From Actinomadura nitritigenes (GTDB taxonomy: Bacteria > Actinomycetota > Actinomycetes > Streptosporangiales > Streptosporangiaceae): a stretch of 64,000 nucleotides of DNA. Shown one piece after another: positions 33,501 to 41,473 of the stretch; positions within the stretch are counted from its first letter, which is position 1, and every line of letters begins with the position of its first letter. The position numbers and the translations under genes were made by a program. The notes below the pieces were generated by a model. The model was not told the DNA's origin. It saw nothing but the letters and a program-made list of their open reading frames with translations, and made no database searches. The stretch is from the NCBI RefSeq assembly GCF_017573545.1, contig NZ_JAGEOK010000005.1, positions 248,001-312,000 on the forward strand, written 5' to 3'.

Positions 33501-34286
33501 CCGTGCCGGATCCTGCTGGTCGCACCCGTGCAGCAGGCCGTGCGCCTGGTGCCACTCGGCGAGCGGCCGGAAGAACGCGTCCTCGGCCAGTTCCGCGCGG
33601 GTGAGGTGGTAGTCGCGGCAGATCCGGAACGCGTCCCGCCCGCTCGCCCCGCTCCCCGCGCTCGCCCACAGCGCCCCGAGGTGCGGGGTCAGGTCGTAGC
33701 CCCGGCGCCGCGCGAACTCGTCGGCGAACGTCCGCGACCAGGTCGGCAGCGAGGGCAGCTCGTCCTGGAACGACCCGACGATCACGTTGCCGAGCCGGTG
33801 GCCGAGCCGCCGCGCGAACTCGCCGTGCACGCGGTCGAGCAGCACCTCGCACGCTTCGGCCGACAGGTAGTCGAAGCCCCGCACGCCCGCCGTCCCGGAC
33901 GGTTCCAGCCATCGGCCCGCGTAGGCGGGGACGTCGCGCACCAGCCGGGCCTGCAGGTCGGCGCCGGAGAAGCCGAGCTGGTCGTAGAACCAGAGCGACA
34001 CCCCCAGCCCGGCGGCGTCCTCGCACACCGCGTCCAGCAGGTCCCACCAGGCGTCGGAGAAGAACGGCGGGTCGTCGGCGTCCGAGCCGAACATCGGCCC
34101 CGAGGGCGCCAGGTTCAGCACCACCAGGTTGTGGACGCCGCCCTCGGCGAACCGTTCGAGCTGGTCGCGGAGGCGCCGCCGGTCCAGCCGCTCGCCGCTC
34201 CACCACCAGATGGGCGCCGGCGAGTACGCGGACGGCGGCGCGTCCAGGGCCGCCCGCAGCCGGGGCGGGATCGCGGCCGCGCTCAC
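30510..34286 (-). CDS. GH106-like alpha-L-rhamnosidase
   Basis: A 1258-residue glycoside hydrolase without a signal peptide. The N-terminal part (PIWWWSGERLDRRRLRDQLERFAEGGVHNLVV, then PFFSDAWWDLLDAVCEDAAGLGVSLWFYDQ) matches GH106 rhamnosidases, in which a Trp-rich segment opens a TIM barrel, followed here by FSGADLQARL. Several beta-sandwich accessory modules fill the C-terminal half (for example LDLGRVRGTAEVTVNGVHAG near the end). The enzyme should release terminal L-rhamnose from glycans inside the cell. The GTG start overlaps the permease stop by 4 bp, so the gene is coupled to the importer. It is somewhat longer than usual for GH106. Its stop lies 53 bp inside the converging PhyH gene. 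Confidence 0.82.
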   Translation of the reverse strand: MSAAAIPPRLRAALDAPPSAYSPAPIWWWSGERLDRRRLRDQLERFAEGGVHNLVVLNLAPSGPMFGSDADDPPFFSDAWWDLLDAVCEDAAGLGVSLWFYDQLGFSGADLQARLVRDVPAYAGRWLEPSGTAGVRGFDYLSAEACEVLLDRVHGEFARRLGHRLGNVIVGSFQDELPSLPTWSRTFADEFARRRGYDLTPHLGALWASAGSGASGRDAFRICRDYHLTRAELAEDAFFRPLAEWHQAHGLLHGCDQQDPARAGLPVDGVRIYADYARTHRWFGAPGSDHHGDARIHASLAHLYGRGRTWIEAFHSSGWGGTLEETFDWLLPWLRSGATLYNPHAVYYTTKAGWWEWAPPSTDWRQPYWRHHRVFADAVTRLCAALSLGRHVCDVAVLFPTATAQAGTRLDGVDPDAVRAQDAYRALVGDMAWFRMVPGVLDRLGIDADVVDDDSVQRADVTGGRLDVADESYGTVVLPACTVLEGETARRLAAFAEAGGRVVAVGPPPRHGVGDPDADAAVARLRALAEVVPDADGIGAALAADRRVDAPVPALVREVDGATVVFVTAAPSMASRVSVERPGERGADLGWLDVTYDFDPDRYLRDMRVRVRGVRGPAFLAGPFGGPPRPLEVRAVDATWSEVVVPFDDAPAALLVFPGGEDAADGADRKGAAPAEERQAAAVLDLGTSWTMEAVPTLDNSWGDFARPAGRDVPIESWSFLHQVEGETDWAEAHATFGPHGVWALESEGSWRPAVYSDSRGIRKDAVHRDFLGPKGHVPEEFLDFGEVPAGEAVLFCARVTVPADGGFVAVGAPAAKTLLVDGAEVPLDDRGHLAIATAPVAGGEREVEVRFVPDEEVRLRAHLAVITDPGRYRRPEWITVAGPGRPGARITLTAPRRDAAATSGPSVLQVASAAPCRILVDGEEVGRQGGFDPYAEHAVPRVGRYEVTGGEVTLVLTESGAPPAVMVDGAVVSGAGWTAARDGEPVPVLPNRRQYGDPASLHLRRRPHPLPGAAWLDDTVESGDVLPARFAVPGVGPRVERLRVTVPPGATRMGADVRGELLEVLLDGERLEPGPEMRLPPRPGPGGAPLRAPGRRTAELRIRTVPGHQAGAALAGPVRFALGSGTIELGDWEDAGLAGYSGAVRYRRRVDLPSAPAPATAALDLGRVRGTAEVTVNGVHAGVRICAPYRFDLGAALREGPNEIEILVCGTLAPYLDEVSPTHFVFPGQRVSGLFGPVRLLMPTDGGTSRRSADPPP

Positions 34287-35110
34287 CCCTTCAGCCCGCT
34301 GGCGAAGCCCTTGATCACGTACCGCTGCAGCAGCAGGAAGACCACGATGATCGGCAGCGCGGCGAGCACCAGGCCGGCGAAGACCAGGCCGTAGTCCGAC
34401 ACGTACTGCCCCACGAACGCGAAGATCCGCACCGGGACGGTCTCCCGCGCCGACCCGCCGAGGTAGAGCAGCGGCGTGAAGAAGTCGTTCCAGACGAACA
34501 CGGCGTTGAGGATCAGCACGGTGCCGGTGATCGGCCGCAGTAGCGGGAACACCACCCGGGTGAACGCCTGGAGATGGCCGGCGCCGTCGATCAGCGCGGC
34601 GTTGGCGTAGTCGCCCGGCAGCGCCCGGATGAACCCGGTGTAGAGGAAGATCGTGAACGGCAGCTGGATGCCGGTGTAGAAGATGATCATCCCCTGGTAG
34701 GTGCCGAGCAGGCCCGCCGAGTCGGCCAGCTTGAACAGCGGGATCATGCCGAGCTGGAACGGCAGCACGATGCCGAGCAGGAACAGCACGTACAGCACGA
34801 ACCCCATCCGGGTGGCGCAGCGGGCCAGGAAGTAGGCGGCGAACGACCCGATGGCGATGAGCGCCACCAGGCTGACCACCGTGATCACCGTGCTGTTCAG
34901 CAGCGCCGACCCGAGCGAGGCCCGCGACCAGGCGCCGGAGAAGTTCTCGAACGTCGGCGACGTCGGCGGGGACAGCGGCGCCGAGGCGATCTGCTGCTTG
35001 TCCTTCAGCGACAGCGTGATGAGCGCGTACACCGGGAACAGGAACGCCAGCGCGACGGCGATCATCAGCACTTCCAGCAGGAAGGTGCGGAATCCGTACC
35101 GCAGGCTCAT
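34283..35110 (-). CDS. Carbohydrate ABC transporter permease, MalG-like
   Basis: A 275-residue permease with six transmembrane helices. The cytoplasmic EAA loop (ANAALIDGAGHLQAFTRVVFPLLRP) near residues 182-206 is the contact with the ATPase. The sequence fits the MalG/CUT1 group (FPVYALITLSLKD in the first loop). It forms the membrane channel with the partner permease encoded just upstream. Its ATG overlaps the partner's stop by 4 bp, and its own stop overlaps the GH106 start by 4 bp. No ATP-binding subunit is encoded in the operon; a shared MsiK-type ATPase elsewhere is usual for actinobacterial CUT1 importers. Confidence 0.92.
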   Translation of the reverse strand: MSLRYGFRTFLLEVLMIAVALAFLFPVYALITLSLKDKQQIASAPLSPPTSPTFENFSGAWSRASLGSALLNSTVITVVSLVALIAIGSFAAYFLARCATRMGFVLYVLFLLGIVLPFQLGMIPLFKLADSAGLLGTYQGMIIFYTGIQLPFTIFLYTGFIRALPGDYANAALIDGAGHLQAFTRVVFPLLRPITGTVLILNAVFVWNDFFTPLLYLGGSARETVPVRIFAFVGQYVSDYGLVFAGLVLAALPIIVVFLLLQRYVIKGFASGLKG

Positions 35111-36090
35111 GCCGCCACCTCCCGGCTGCGCAGGTAGTAGATCTGGATCAGCGAGACCGCGGCGACGAACAGCGCCAGGACCAGCGCGATCGCCGTACTG
35201 TAGCCGTAGTTGCCGAACACGAACGCCTGCTTGTACAGGACGGTCGAGAGCGTCTCGCTGGAGTGGCCGGGGCCGCCGCTCGTGGCCGCGTAGACCTGGT
35301 CGAACAGCTTCAGCCCGCCGATGGTCGACAGCATCACGTTGATCGTGACCGCGGGGGCCAGCAGCGGCCAGGTCACGCTGCGGAACCGCTGGAACCGCCC
35401 GGCGCCGTCGATCATCGCGGCCTCGTGCAGTTCCGCGGGCACGCCCTCCAGCCCGGCCAGGAAGATGACCATCGAGTAGCCGGCGAACTGCCAGATGACC
35501 ATCCCCGCCACCGACCACAGCGCCAGCGACGGGTCGCCCAGCCAGTCCTGGCGCAGCGACCCGAGACCGAGCCCGCCGAGGATCGCGTTGAGCCCCGCGT
35601 CCGGCGCCGGGTTGTAGACGTACTTCCACAGGAACGCCACCATCACGGGGCTGACGACGGCGGGCGCGAAGAACACGACCCGCAGCACCGCGCGCGATCT
35701 GATGCGGGTGTGCACCCCGAGCGCGAGCAGCAGCCCGATGCCGTTCTGGACGACGACGATCGCGACGGTCAGCAGCAGCGTGTTGACCAGCGATCCGCGG
35801 GCGGCGTCGTCCTGCAGCAGCCGCCGGAAGTTGTCGATGCCGTTGAAGGACCGGTCACCGATGCCGTTCCAGTCGGTGAAGGCGTAGACGATCCCGCTGG
35901 CGCTCGGATACAGCACGACCAGCACGTACACGAGCAGGGCGGGCGCCGCGAACCACCAGGGCGGCGCCAGGAAGCCGCCTCGCCGCCGGCGGCCGCGGGG
36001 CGGCCGCCGGGCACCGCGCGCCTTCGGTGCTCCGGCGGCCGGCGCACCGGCCGCCGGAGCGGCCGGTGCGCGCTGAGGGGACGAGGTCAC
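35107..36090 (-). CDS. Carbohydrate ABC transporter permease, MalF-like
   Basis: A 327-residue permease. A basic, Pro/Ala-rich cytoplasmic tail (residues 1-40) leads into six transmembrane helices. The EAA loop (EAAMIDGAGRFQRFRSVTWPLLAP) is near residue 235, and the segment GGPGHSSETLSTVLYKQAF is typical of MalF/UgpA-type CUT1 permeases. It pairs with the MalG-like subunit. The GTG start overlaps the stop of the binding-protein gene by 4 bp, so expression is coupled through the operon. The substrate is inferred from the two flanking rhamnosidase genes. Confidence 0.92.
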   Translation of the reverse strand: MTSSPQRAPAAPAAGAPAAGAPKARGARRPPRGRRRRGGFLAPPWWFAAPALLVYVLVVLYPSASGIVYAFTDWNGIGDRSFNGIDNFRRLLQDDAARGSLVNTLLLTVAIVVVQNGIGLLLALGVHTRIRSRAVLRVVFFAPAVVSPVMVAFLWKYVYNPAPDAGLNAILGGLGLGSLRQDWLGDPSLALWSVAGMVIWQFAGYSMVIFLAGLEGVPAELHEAAMIDGAGRFQRFRSVTWPLLAPAVTINVMLSTIGGLKLFDQVYAATSGGPGHSSETLSTVLYKQAFVFGNYGYSTAIALVLALFVAAVSLIQIYYLRSREVAA

Positions 36091-37376
36091 GGCTGCTTCT
36101 TCCGGTAGGTCTCGTCCAGCTTGGCCAGTCCCTTGGCGACCGTCGTCTTGCCGGCGAGCAGCTCCTGCACCATCGCGAAGTGGGCGGGCTGCACCTCGGC
36201 GTTGGGCCAGGCCTGGTCCATGAAGGGGACGGCCTTGTTGCCGTCCATGTACGGCAGGAACGGCGTCAGCACCGGGTCGATCTTGGAGCCGGCGTCCCGG
36301 ACGAGCGGGACGCAGGCGACGGACTCGGCCCAGCGGTTGATGTTCTCCTGGCGGCCGAGGAAGTCGATGAACGCCTTGGCGGCGTCGCGGTTCTTGCTGC
36401 GGGCGCTGACGCCGAGCCCCACGACGACCCCGGCGGGGATCCACACCTGGGAGGCGTCGTCGGCGCCCGGCACCGGGAACATCGACAGGTCGTCGGGGCT
36501 CGGCGCGGCCTTGCGGAAGTCGGGCAGGACCGCGGAGACCTGGATCGCCATGGCGGCCTTGCCGGTGGCGACCATGGACGTCTGCTGCTCGAACGTGGTG
36601 CCGTTGGGGTTGTCGTTGAAGAAGCCCCGCTTCTGCAGCTCCAGGTACATGTCGAGCGCCTGCACCCAGCCGGAGTTCGCGAACGTCGCCGTCCCCGCCT
36701 TCATCTGGCTGTCGAACTGCGGGTTCTTGGCGTACACGGTGGACGGCACGAGCGCGTAGGTGATCAGCTGCGTGACCCACTGGGTCTGCGCGCCGAGCGC
36801 GATCGGGACCTTGCCCTTCTTCTTGATCTTGTCGCAGACCTGGAGGAACTCGCTCCAGGTCTTCGGCGGGGTGACCCCCGCCTCCTGGAAGACCTTCTTG
36901 TTGTAGATCGCGCCGATCACGCTGGATCCGGCCGAGTACAGGAACGTCTTGCCGTCCATCTGGAAGGCGGGCTTCAGCCCCGCCGGGACCCGCTTCGTCC
37001 AGGCCTGGTCGCTCAGGTCGGCGAGCAACCCGGCCTTGGCGATCTGCACCATGCTCATCGCGCTGCCGTTGCCCGGGTAGACCACGTGCACGTCGGGGGC
37101 GTTGCCCGCGCCCAGCTGGGTGCGCAGCGAGGTCTCCACCTGGTCGGTGGGGGCGAACGAGGTGCTGAACTTCGCCTTGGTGTAGGCCTTGGTGAGCAGG
37201 TCGAGCGGCTTCTGCTGGTCGGCCACGCCGACCAGGCGCAGGGTGCCGCCGGACCCGCCGGACGACCCCCCGCAGGCCGTGAGGGCCGCCGGCAGAGCGG
37301 CCACCGCGGCCGCTCCGCCCGACAGCCGCAGGAAACCGCGGCGGCTGAGGGCCGCCCTGTCGAACGACGATGTCAT
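36087..37376 (-). CDS. Extracellular solute-binding lipoprotein of a sugar ABC importer
   Basis: A 429-residue type 1 extracellular solute-binding protein. The signal has a twin-arginine motif (SRRGFLRLSGGAAA) and a lipobox (LTACGGS, Cys near residue 35). The mature domain contains APDVHVVYPGNGSAM, a hinge (IGAIYNKKVFQEAGV, then PPKTWSEFLQVCDKI) and ITYALVPSTVYAKNP, the usual CUT1 pattern. It should capture a rhamnose-containing oligosaccharide or glycoside and deliver it to the two permeases. AGGAGG precedes the ATG. It follows GH78 by 77 bp with a hairpin in between, so it may be expressed at its own level. Confidence 0.92.
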   Translation of the reverse strand: MTSSFDRAALSRRGFLRLSGGAAAVAALPAALTACGGSSGGSGGTLRLVGVADQQKPLDLLTKAYTKAKFSTSFAPTDQVETSLRTQLGAGNAPDVHVVYPGNGSAMSMVQIAKAGLLADLSDQAWTKRVPAGLKPAFQMDGKTFLYSAGSSVIGAIYNKKVFQEAGVTPPKTWSEFLQVCDKIKKKGKVPIALGAQTQWVTQLITYALVPSTVYAKNPQFDSQMKAGTATFANSGWVQALDMYLELQKRGFFNDNPNGTTFEQQTSMVATGKAAMAIQVSAVLPDFRKAAPSPDDLSMFPVPGADDASQVWIPAGVVVGLGVSARSKNRDAAKAFIDFLGRQENINRWAESVACVPLVRDAGSKIDPVLTPFLPYMDGNKAVPFMDQAWPNAEVQPAHFAMVQELLAGKTTVAKGLAKLDETYRKKQP

Positions 37377-37431
37377 CTGTCCTCCTCGCGTTCATGGCGC
37401 GGGTCGCCGAGGTGACGGCGGCCGGCCATGC

Positions 37432-37450
37432 CCGTCCCACGTGGGGACGG
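37432..37450 (-). terminator. Intercistronic hairpin between GH78 and the binding-protein gene
   Basis: A 7-bp stem, CCGTCCC (37432-37438) with GGGACGG (37444-37450), loop 5 nt, three bases after the GH78 stop. It could be a partial terminator or an mRNA-stabilising hairpin that separates GH78 from the coupled importer genes. Confidence 0.5.
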
Positions 37451-37453
37451 TGG

Positions 37454-40168
37454 TCAATGAAGTTCCGCGGTGAAGCGGTACTCCCCCGAAGCGGTCCGGC
37501 AGCGGAGCTCCCCCGGCTCCGTGCCGACGATCCGGACCCCGGCGGCCTCGGCCACCGGTACCCCGCTCTCCGTGACCCCCCCGGGGTCGTCCGCGGGGAT
37601 GTGGACGGTGGCGGTCGCGCCGGGCGGCACCGTCACCTGAAGGTGGAACATGCCGTCCCGGCGGGTCCAGCGGGTGGCGACGGTCCCGCGCACCGACTCG
37701 TGGCTCGCTTCGGCGGAGGCGAGGTCGCCGGGCCTCGGCCGGACCAGCACTTCCCGGTAGCCGACCGATCCGGGCGCCTGGTCGAGGCCGGCGACGCCGC
37801 GGTAGAGCCATTCGCCGATCGAGCCGAGCGCGTAGTGGTTGAAGGAGTTCATCGCCGCGGCCTGGAAACCCCGCTCGCCGGTATAGCCGTCCCACCGCTC
37901 CCAGATGGTGGTCGCGCCGTGCCGCAGCGGGTGCAGCCATGACGGCGGCTCGGTACGGCGCAGCAGCGCGTGCGCGAGGTCGCTGTGGCCGTGCGCGTCG
38001 AGGACGGGGGCGATCAGGCTCACCCCGAGGAACCCGGTGGTGAGGCCCGGGCCCGCCTCCCGGACGAGCTCGACCAGGCGTCGCACCGCACCGGGCACGA
38101 GGTCCGGCGGGAGCAGGTCGAACGCCAGGGCCAGCAGGTAGGCGGTCTGGGTGTCGCCCTCGATCCCGCCGTCCGGGGTCACGAACCGCTCGGTGAAGGT
38201 CTTGCGGATGTGCCCGGCCAGCGCGCCGTACCGCGCGGCGACCTCCGGCTCGCCGACGACCTCGCCGGCCCGCGACGTCAGCTCGGCGCTGTGCGCGAAG
38301 TAGGCGGTGGCGAGCACGTCCCGGGGCGTGGGCGCGGGCGCGAGCCAGTCGGCGAAGTGGGGGCCGACCCGGCGGCTCCACACCAGGTCGGGGTTGTTCC
38401 GGTGAACGTGGTCGACCCAGGCGCACATGGCGTCGAGGTTGCGTTCGAGGAAGCGCTCATCCGCGTACACCCGGTAGAGGTGCCAGGGCACGAGGACCCC
38501 CGCGTCGCCCCAGCCGGGCGCGCCGTCGTCGGCGACCCCGGCGAGCCTCGGCGCCACGTTGCTGAACGCGCCGTCCGGCGACTGCGCGCCCCGCACCTCC
38601 CGCAGCCAGCCGTCGAAGAACGCGGCGACGTCGGCGTTGAGGCACGCGGTGGGCAGGAAGACCTGGGCGTCGGCCAGCCAGCCGAGCCGCTCGTCCCGTT
38701 GCGGGCAGTCGGTCGGGACGCTGACGAAGTTGGAGCGCTGCCCCCAGCCGATGGCCTCGTACAGGCGGTTGACGTCCGGGTCGGAGCACGTGAACCCGCC
38801 CGCCCAGGGGGTGTCGCTGTGCAGCACCACGCCGGTGATGCCGCCGGCGTCGAGCGTGCTCGGCCCGGTCACCTCGGCGTACCGGAACCCGTGGTAGGTG
38901 AAGCGGGGCTCGAAGACGGTCTCGGCGGGCCCGGCCGCGATCAGCACGTCCGTGGCCGCGGCGGTGCGCAGGTTCGCCGTGTAGAGCGCACCGTCGTCGT
39001 CCAGCGTCTCGCCGTGCCGGATGACGACCCGGTCGCCCCGGGCCAGGCCACGTACCGTCAACCGGACCCGGCCGGCGAAGTTCTGCCCGAAGTCGACCAG
39101 GAAACGCTCCGCGCCGACGCGGGTCACCGACCGGGCCGCGAGCTCCCGGACGGCGCGGACCGGCTGAGCGACCGACGCGGTGAGGCGGCTCCGGTCCGAA
39201 CCGGTCACCCGCACCGGCCGCCACCGGCCGCTCGCCGGAACGTCCGCGTCTTCCTCCTCACCGGGGCCGCCGGGGAGATCCCACCCCGGCGTCTCGCGGC
39301 GGAGGTCATGGCACTCCCCCATCAGCAGGTCGGCGTACCGGATGGGAGAGCGGGCGCTCCGCCAGTCGCCGCCGGTCGCGACGATGTCACTGGTCCCGTC
39401 GGCGTGGACGAGGTGCAGCTCGGCCAGCAGTTGCGGGAACGTTCCGTAGTGGGCGCCCGAGCGGCGCGGATCGAAACCGACGAACCCGCTCCACCAGCCG
39501 TCCGCGATCGTGACGGCGAGGACGTTCCCGCCCGCCCGCACCAGGTCGGTCACGTCGTAGACCTGGTAATCGATGCGGTCGCGGTAGTCCGTCCAGCCGG
39601 GGGCGAGCTCGGCGTCTCCGGCGCGCACGCCGTTGACGCGCGCCTCGTACAGCCCGCGGGCGGTGACGTACAGCCGGGCGCGGACCGGGGCGGCGGTGAC
39701 CTCGAACGCCCGGCGCAGCCGGACGGCCGGCTGGAGCCCGTGGTCGGTGAGGGCGAGCGCGCCCTCCTCGGGAGCGTCGACCACGTCGAGGTCGGACGGG
39801 TCGTGGGCGATCCAGGAGGCCGTCCACTCCGCCGGGCTCATCATCCCCGTCTCGAACCAGGACTCCCGTTCGGCGGACGCGCCGTCCGCGCCGGTGACCG
39901 TGACCGTCCAGCGGTAGCGGGTGCGGGGCCGCAACCGTCGTCCCTGGTAGCGTGCACCGACGGCACCGGGGTCGGCCACCTCTCCGGTGTCCCAGACACG
40001 CTCGCCGTCCTCCGCCCGCACGCGCACCCGGTACGCCGCGGGCGCGTCGCCGCGCCTGCCGGACGCCAGCCGCCACGACAGCAGCGGCGCGGGCTCGTCG
40101 ATGCCCAGCGGCCGGACCCGGTGATCGCAGCGGAGGCCGTACGGCGCCACACTCTGGGACTCGGCCAC
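37454..40168 (-). CDS. GH78 alpha-L-rhamnosidase
   Basis: A 904-residue cytoplasmic glycosidase of the GH78 family. The order is: an N-terminal Bac_rhamnosid_N-type beta module (YGLRCDHRVRPLGIDEPAPLLSW), a further beta domain with PEARVNGVR-like text, an (alpha/alpha)6 barrel and a C-terminal beta-sandwich ending in VHIPADDPGGV. The barrel carries CPQRDERLGWLADAQVFLPTA near residues 484-504, the family hallmark with the acidic general-acid region. It cleaves terminal alpha-L-rhamnose. The GTG at 40168 has GGAG eight bases upstream and avoids a Cys-rich N-terminal extension. No signal peptide is present. It lies first after the DeoR gene, with a promoter at 40234-40263. Confidence 0.92.
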   Translation of the reverse strand: MAESQSVAPYGLRCDHRVRPLGIDEPAPLLSWRLASGRRGDAPAAYRVRVRAEDGERVWDTGEVADPGAVGARYQGRRLRPRTRYRWTVTVTGADGASAERESWFETGMMSPAEWTASWIAHDPSDLDVVDAPEEGALALTDHGLQPAVRLRRAFEVTAAPVRARLYVTARGLYEARVNGVRAGDAELAPGWTDYRDRIDYQVYDVTDLVRAGGNVLAVTIADGWWSGFVGFDPRRSGAHYGTFPQLLAELHLVHADGTSDIVATGGDWRSARSPIRYADLLMGECHDLRRETPGWDLPGGPGEEEDADVPASGRWRPVRVTGSDRSRLTASVAQPVRAVRELAARSVTRVGAERFLVDFGQNFAGRVRLTVRGLARGDRVVIRHGETLDDDGALYTANLRTAAATDVLIAAGPAETVFEPRFTYHGFRYAEVTGPSTLDAGGITGVVLHSDTPWAGGFTCSDPDVNRLYEAIGWGQRSNFVSVPTDCPQRDERLGWLADAQVFLPTACLNADVAAFFDGWLREVRGAQSPDGAFSNVAPRLAGVADDGAPGWGDAGVLVPWHLYRVYADERFLERNLDAMCAWVDHVHRNNPDLVWSRRVGPHFADWLAPAPTPRDVLATAYFAHSAELTSRAGEVVGEPEVAARYGALAGHIRKTFTERFVTPDGGIEGDTQTAYLLALAFDLLPPDLVPGAVRRLVELVREAGPGLTTGFLGVSLIAPVLDAHGHSDLAHALLRRTEPPSWLHPLRHGATTIWERWDGYTGERGFQAAAMNSFNHYALGSIGEWLYRGVAGLDQAPGSVGYREVLVRPRPGDLASAEASHESVRGTVATRWTRRDGMFHLQVTVPPGATATVHIPADDPGGVTESGVPVAEAAGVRIVGTEPGELRCRTASGEYRFTAELH

Positions 40169-40534
40169 TGGCCCACTCCGATCGCAATCCCAACAACAAA
40201 ACTGTGAAGATAACGCCAAAAAATGTGAGATTGAGCGTAAGAGGCCGCCGATCGGGGTGTCAAGATGTCTGCTGGATCACTTCTGAGGGGATCTGGCGAG
40301 CACCGCCGCGGAGCCGCCGCGGGCGGCCCCCGCACCCCCGAGTCGACCCTCTATCACCGGACTGACCACACCACTCGTGGTCAAGACACATGAGAAGGCG
40401 CTCGGCGTCGGACCCGGTGCCTCCCTGCCCCAGCCGGGCTCACCGAACGTGAGATAAGAACACTTCGAAACGTTAACAAGCGCCGGGCCGCGGTGCGGGC
40501 GGGAGCTCGGCCGGGGCGGCGAGCGGCGCGCAGC
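40169..40534. other. Regulatory region between the DeoR and GH78 genes
   Basis: These 366 bp contain the GH78 promoter (40234-40263), a perfect 7-bp inverted repeat with a 7-nt spacer (TGACCAC at 40363-40369, GTGGTCA at 40377-40383), and near 40448-40480 a TTAACAAG/GAGATAAG pair that also occurs upstream of the DeoR gene. No gene is visible. It is clearly less GC-rich than its surroundings at both ends. Confidence 0.6.
40234..40263 (-). promoter_or_regulatory. Promoter of the GH78 gene and operon
   Basis: On the minus strand, -35 TTGACA (complement at 40258-40263) and -10 TACGCT (complement at 40234-40239) are 18 bp apart. It leaves about a 60-nt leader, which holds GTTATCTTC (complement at 40206-40214), a word also present in the DeoR upstream region. 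Confidence 0.6.
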
Positions 40535-41323
40535 TCAGGTCGCCGCCAGCTCGTAGGCCACCTTCTGCTCCTCGAGATCCCGCAACGCCTCGGCGCCGGC
40601 GCCGTCGTCGACGATGACGCGGTCGAACGCCGACAGCGGCGCCACCCGATGCAGCGCCACCCGGTTGAGCTTGGAATGGTCGATGAGGAGCACGCTGCGC
40701 GCCGCGGCCCGGAGCATGGCCCGCTTCACCGGCACGATGCGCTGCTCCTGGTGGTAGGCGAACCCTCCGCCGACCGCGGAGGTGGACACGAAGCACAGGT
40801 CCACGTTCAGCGCCTCGATCGCGTCGACGCAGGACACGCCGAGGAACGAGTCGTGCAGCGGATCGTAGTCGCCGCCGAGCGCCATCAGCCGGATCTCCTG
40901 CTCACGGGCGAGCAGGTTGACCGCCTGCAGGAAGTTCGTGACGACCGTCAGCGGAACGATGCCCGGCAGGCGGCGGGCCAGCGCCAGCGCCGTGGTGGAG
41001 TCGTCCAGCATCACCGCCATCCCGGGCTCGACGAGCTCGGCGGCCCGCCTGGCGATGGCGTCCTTCTCGGCCCGCATCGACTTCAGGCGGTAGGCCACGC
41101 TGCTCTCGAACACCCCTGACGGCTGGGCGGTGACCCCGCCGCGGTGCTTGCGGACGATGCCCCGGCGGGCGAGTTCGTCCAGGTCGCGGTGGATCGTCAT
41201 GAGGCTGACGGCGAAACGATCGGCGAGTTCCGCCGCGGTGACCGAGCCGACCGACAGCACGACGCCGGCGATGTCCTGCCGGCGCCGCTCCGGACCGCGC
41301 GGCGCGCCGCCGTCCTCGCTCAT
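40535..41323 (-). CDS. DeoR/GlpR-family transcriptional regulator
   Basis: A 262-residue DeoR-type repressor. The N-terminal helix-turn-helix is SVTAAELADRFAVSLMTIHRDLDELARRG (residues 27-55), followed by the sugar-phosphate sensor domain (VTNFLQAVNLL, LMALGGDYDPLHDSFLG, VDLCFVSTSAVGGGFAY, DHSKLNRVALHRVAP), which is built like ribose-5-phosphate isomerase. The effector is usually a phosphorylated sugar; here a rhamnose catabolite such as rhamnulose phosphate would fit. GGGAGGATCGACC precedes the ATG. It is transcribed in the same direction as GH78 and the importer, 366 bp upstream, and is the obvious candidate to control them. Confidence 0.92.
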   Translation of the reverse strand: MSEDGGAPRGPERRRQDIAGVVLSVGSVTAAELADRFAVSLMTIHRDLDELARRGIVRKHRGGVTAQPSGVFESSVAYRLKSMRAEKDAIARRAAELVEPGMAVMLDDSTTALALARRLPGIVPLTVVTNFLQAVNLLAREQEIRLMALGGDYDPLHDSFLGVSCVDAIEALNVDLCFVSTSAVGGGFAYHQEQRIVPVKRAMLRAAARSVLLIDHSKLNRVALHRVAPLSAFDRVIVDDGAGAEALRDLEEQKVAYELAAT

Positions 41324-41382
41324 GGTCGATCCTCCCGTGGTCCGCATCGCACGACGGGCTGCCGGAAGCGACAGGACGGGAC

Positions 41383-41416
41383 CGAAGATAACACTCTCAG
41401 ATGCTCTCTTAACAAG
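41383..41416 (-). promoter_or_regulatory. Candidate promoter/operator of the DeoR gene
   Basis: GAAGATAAC (41384-41392) and TTAACAAG (41409-41416) frame this stretch. Read on the minus strand this is TTGTTA, about 18-19 bp, then TTATCT. The same two words occur in the DeoR-GH78 interval (40473-40480 and 40206-40214), so they may be recognition elements shared by the locus. Confidence 0.45.
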
Positions 41417-41473
41417 AAATCCCGAGGCGCCTGCACGCGCTCGCCGTCCGGTCGGCGCTCCAGCAGCGGTCTC

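Noticed and set aside
30615-34394. A 1259-codon open frame antisense to the GH106 gene
   Set aside because: It reads Arg/Pro/Gly/Val-rich low-complexity text, has no ribosome site, and exists only because GC-rich codons leave few stops on the opposite strand.
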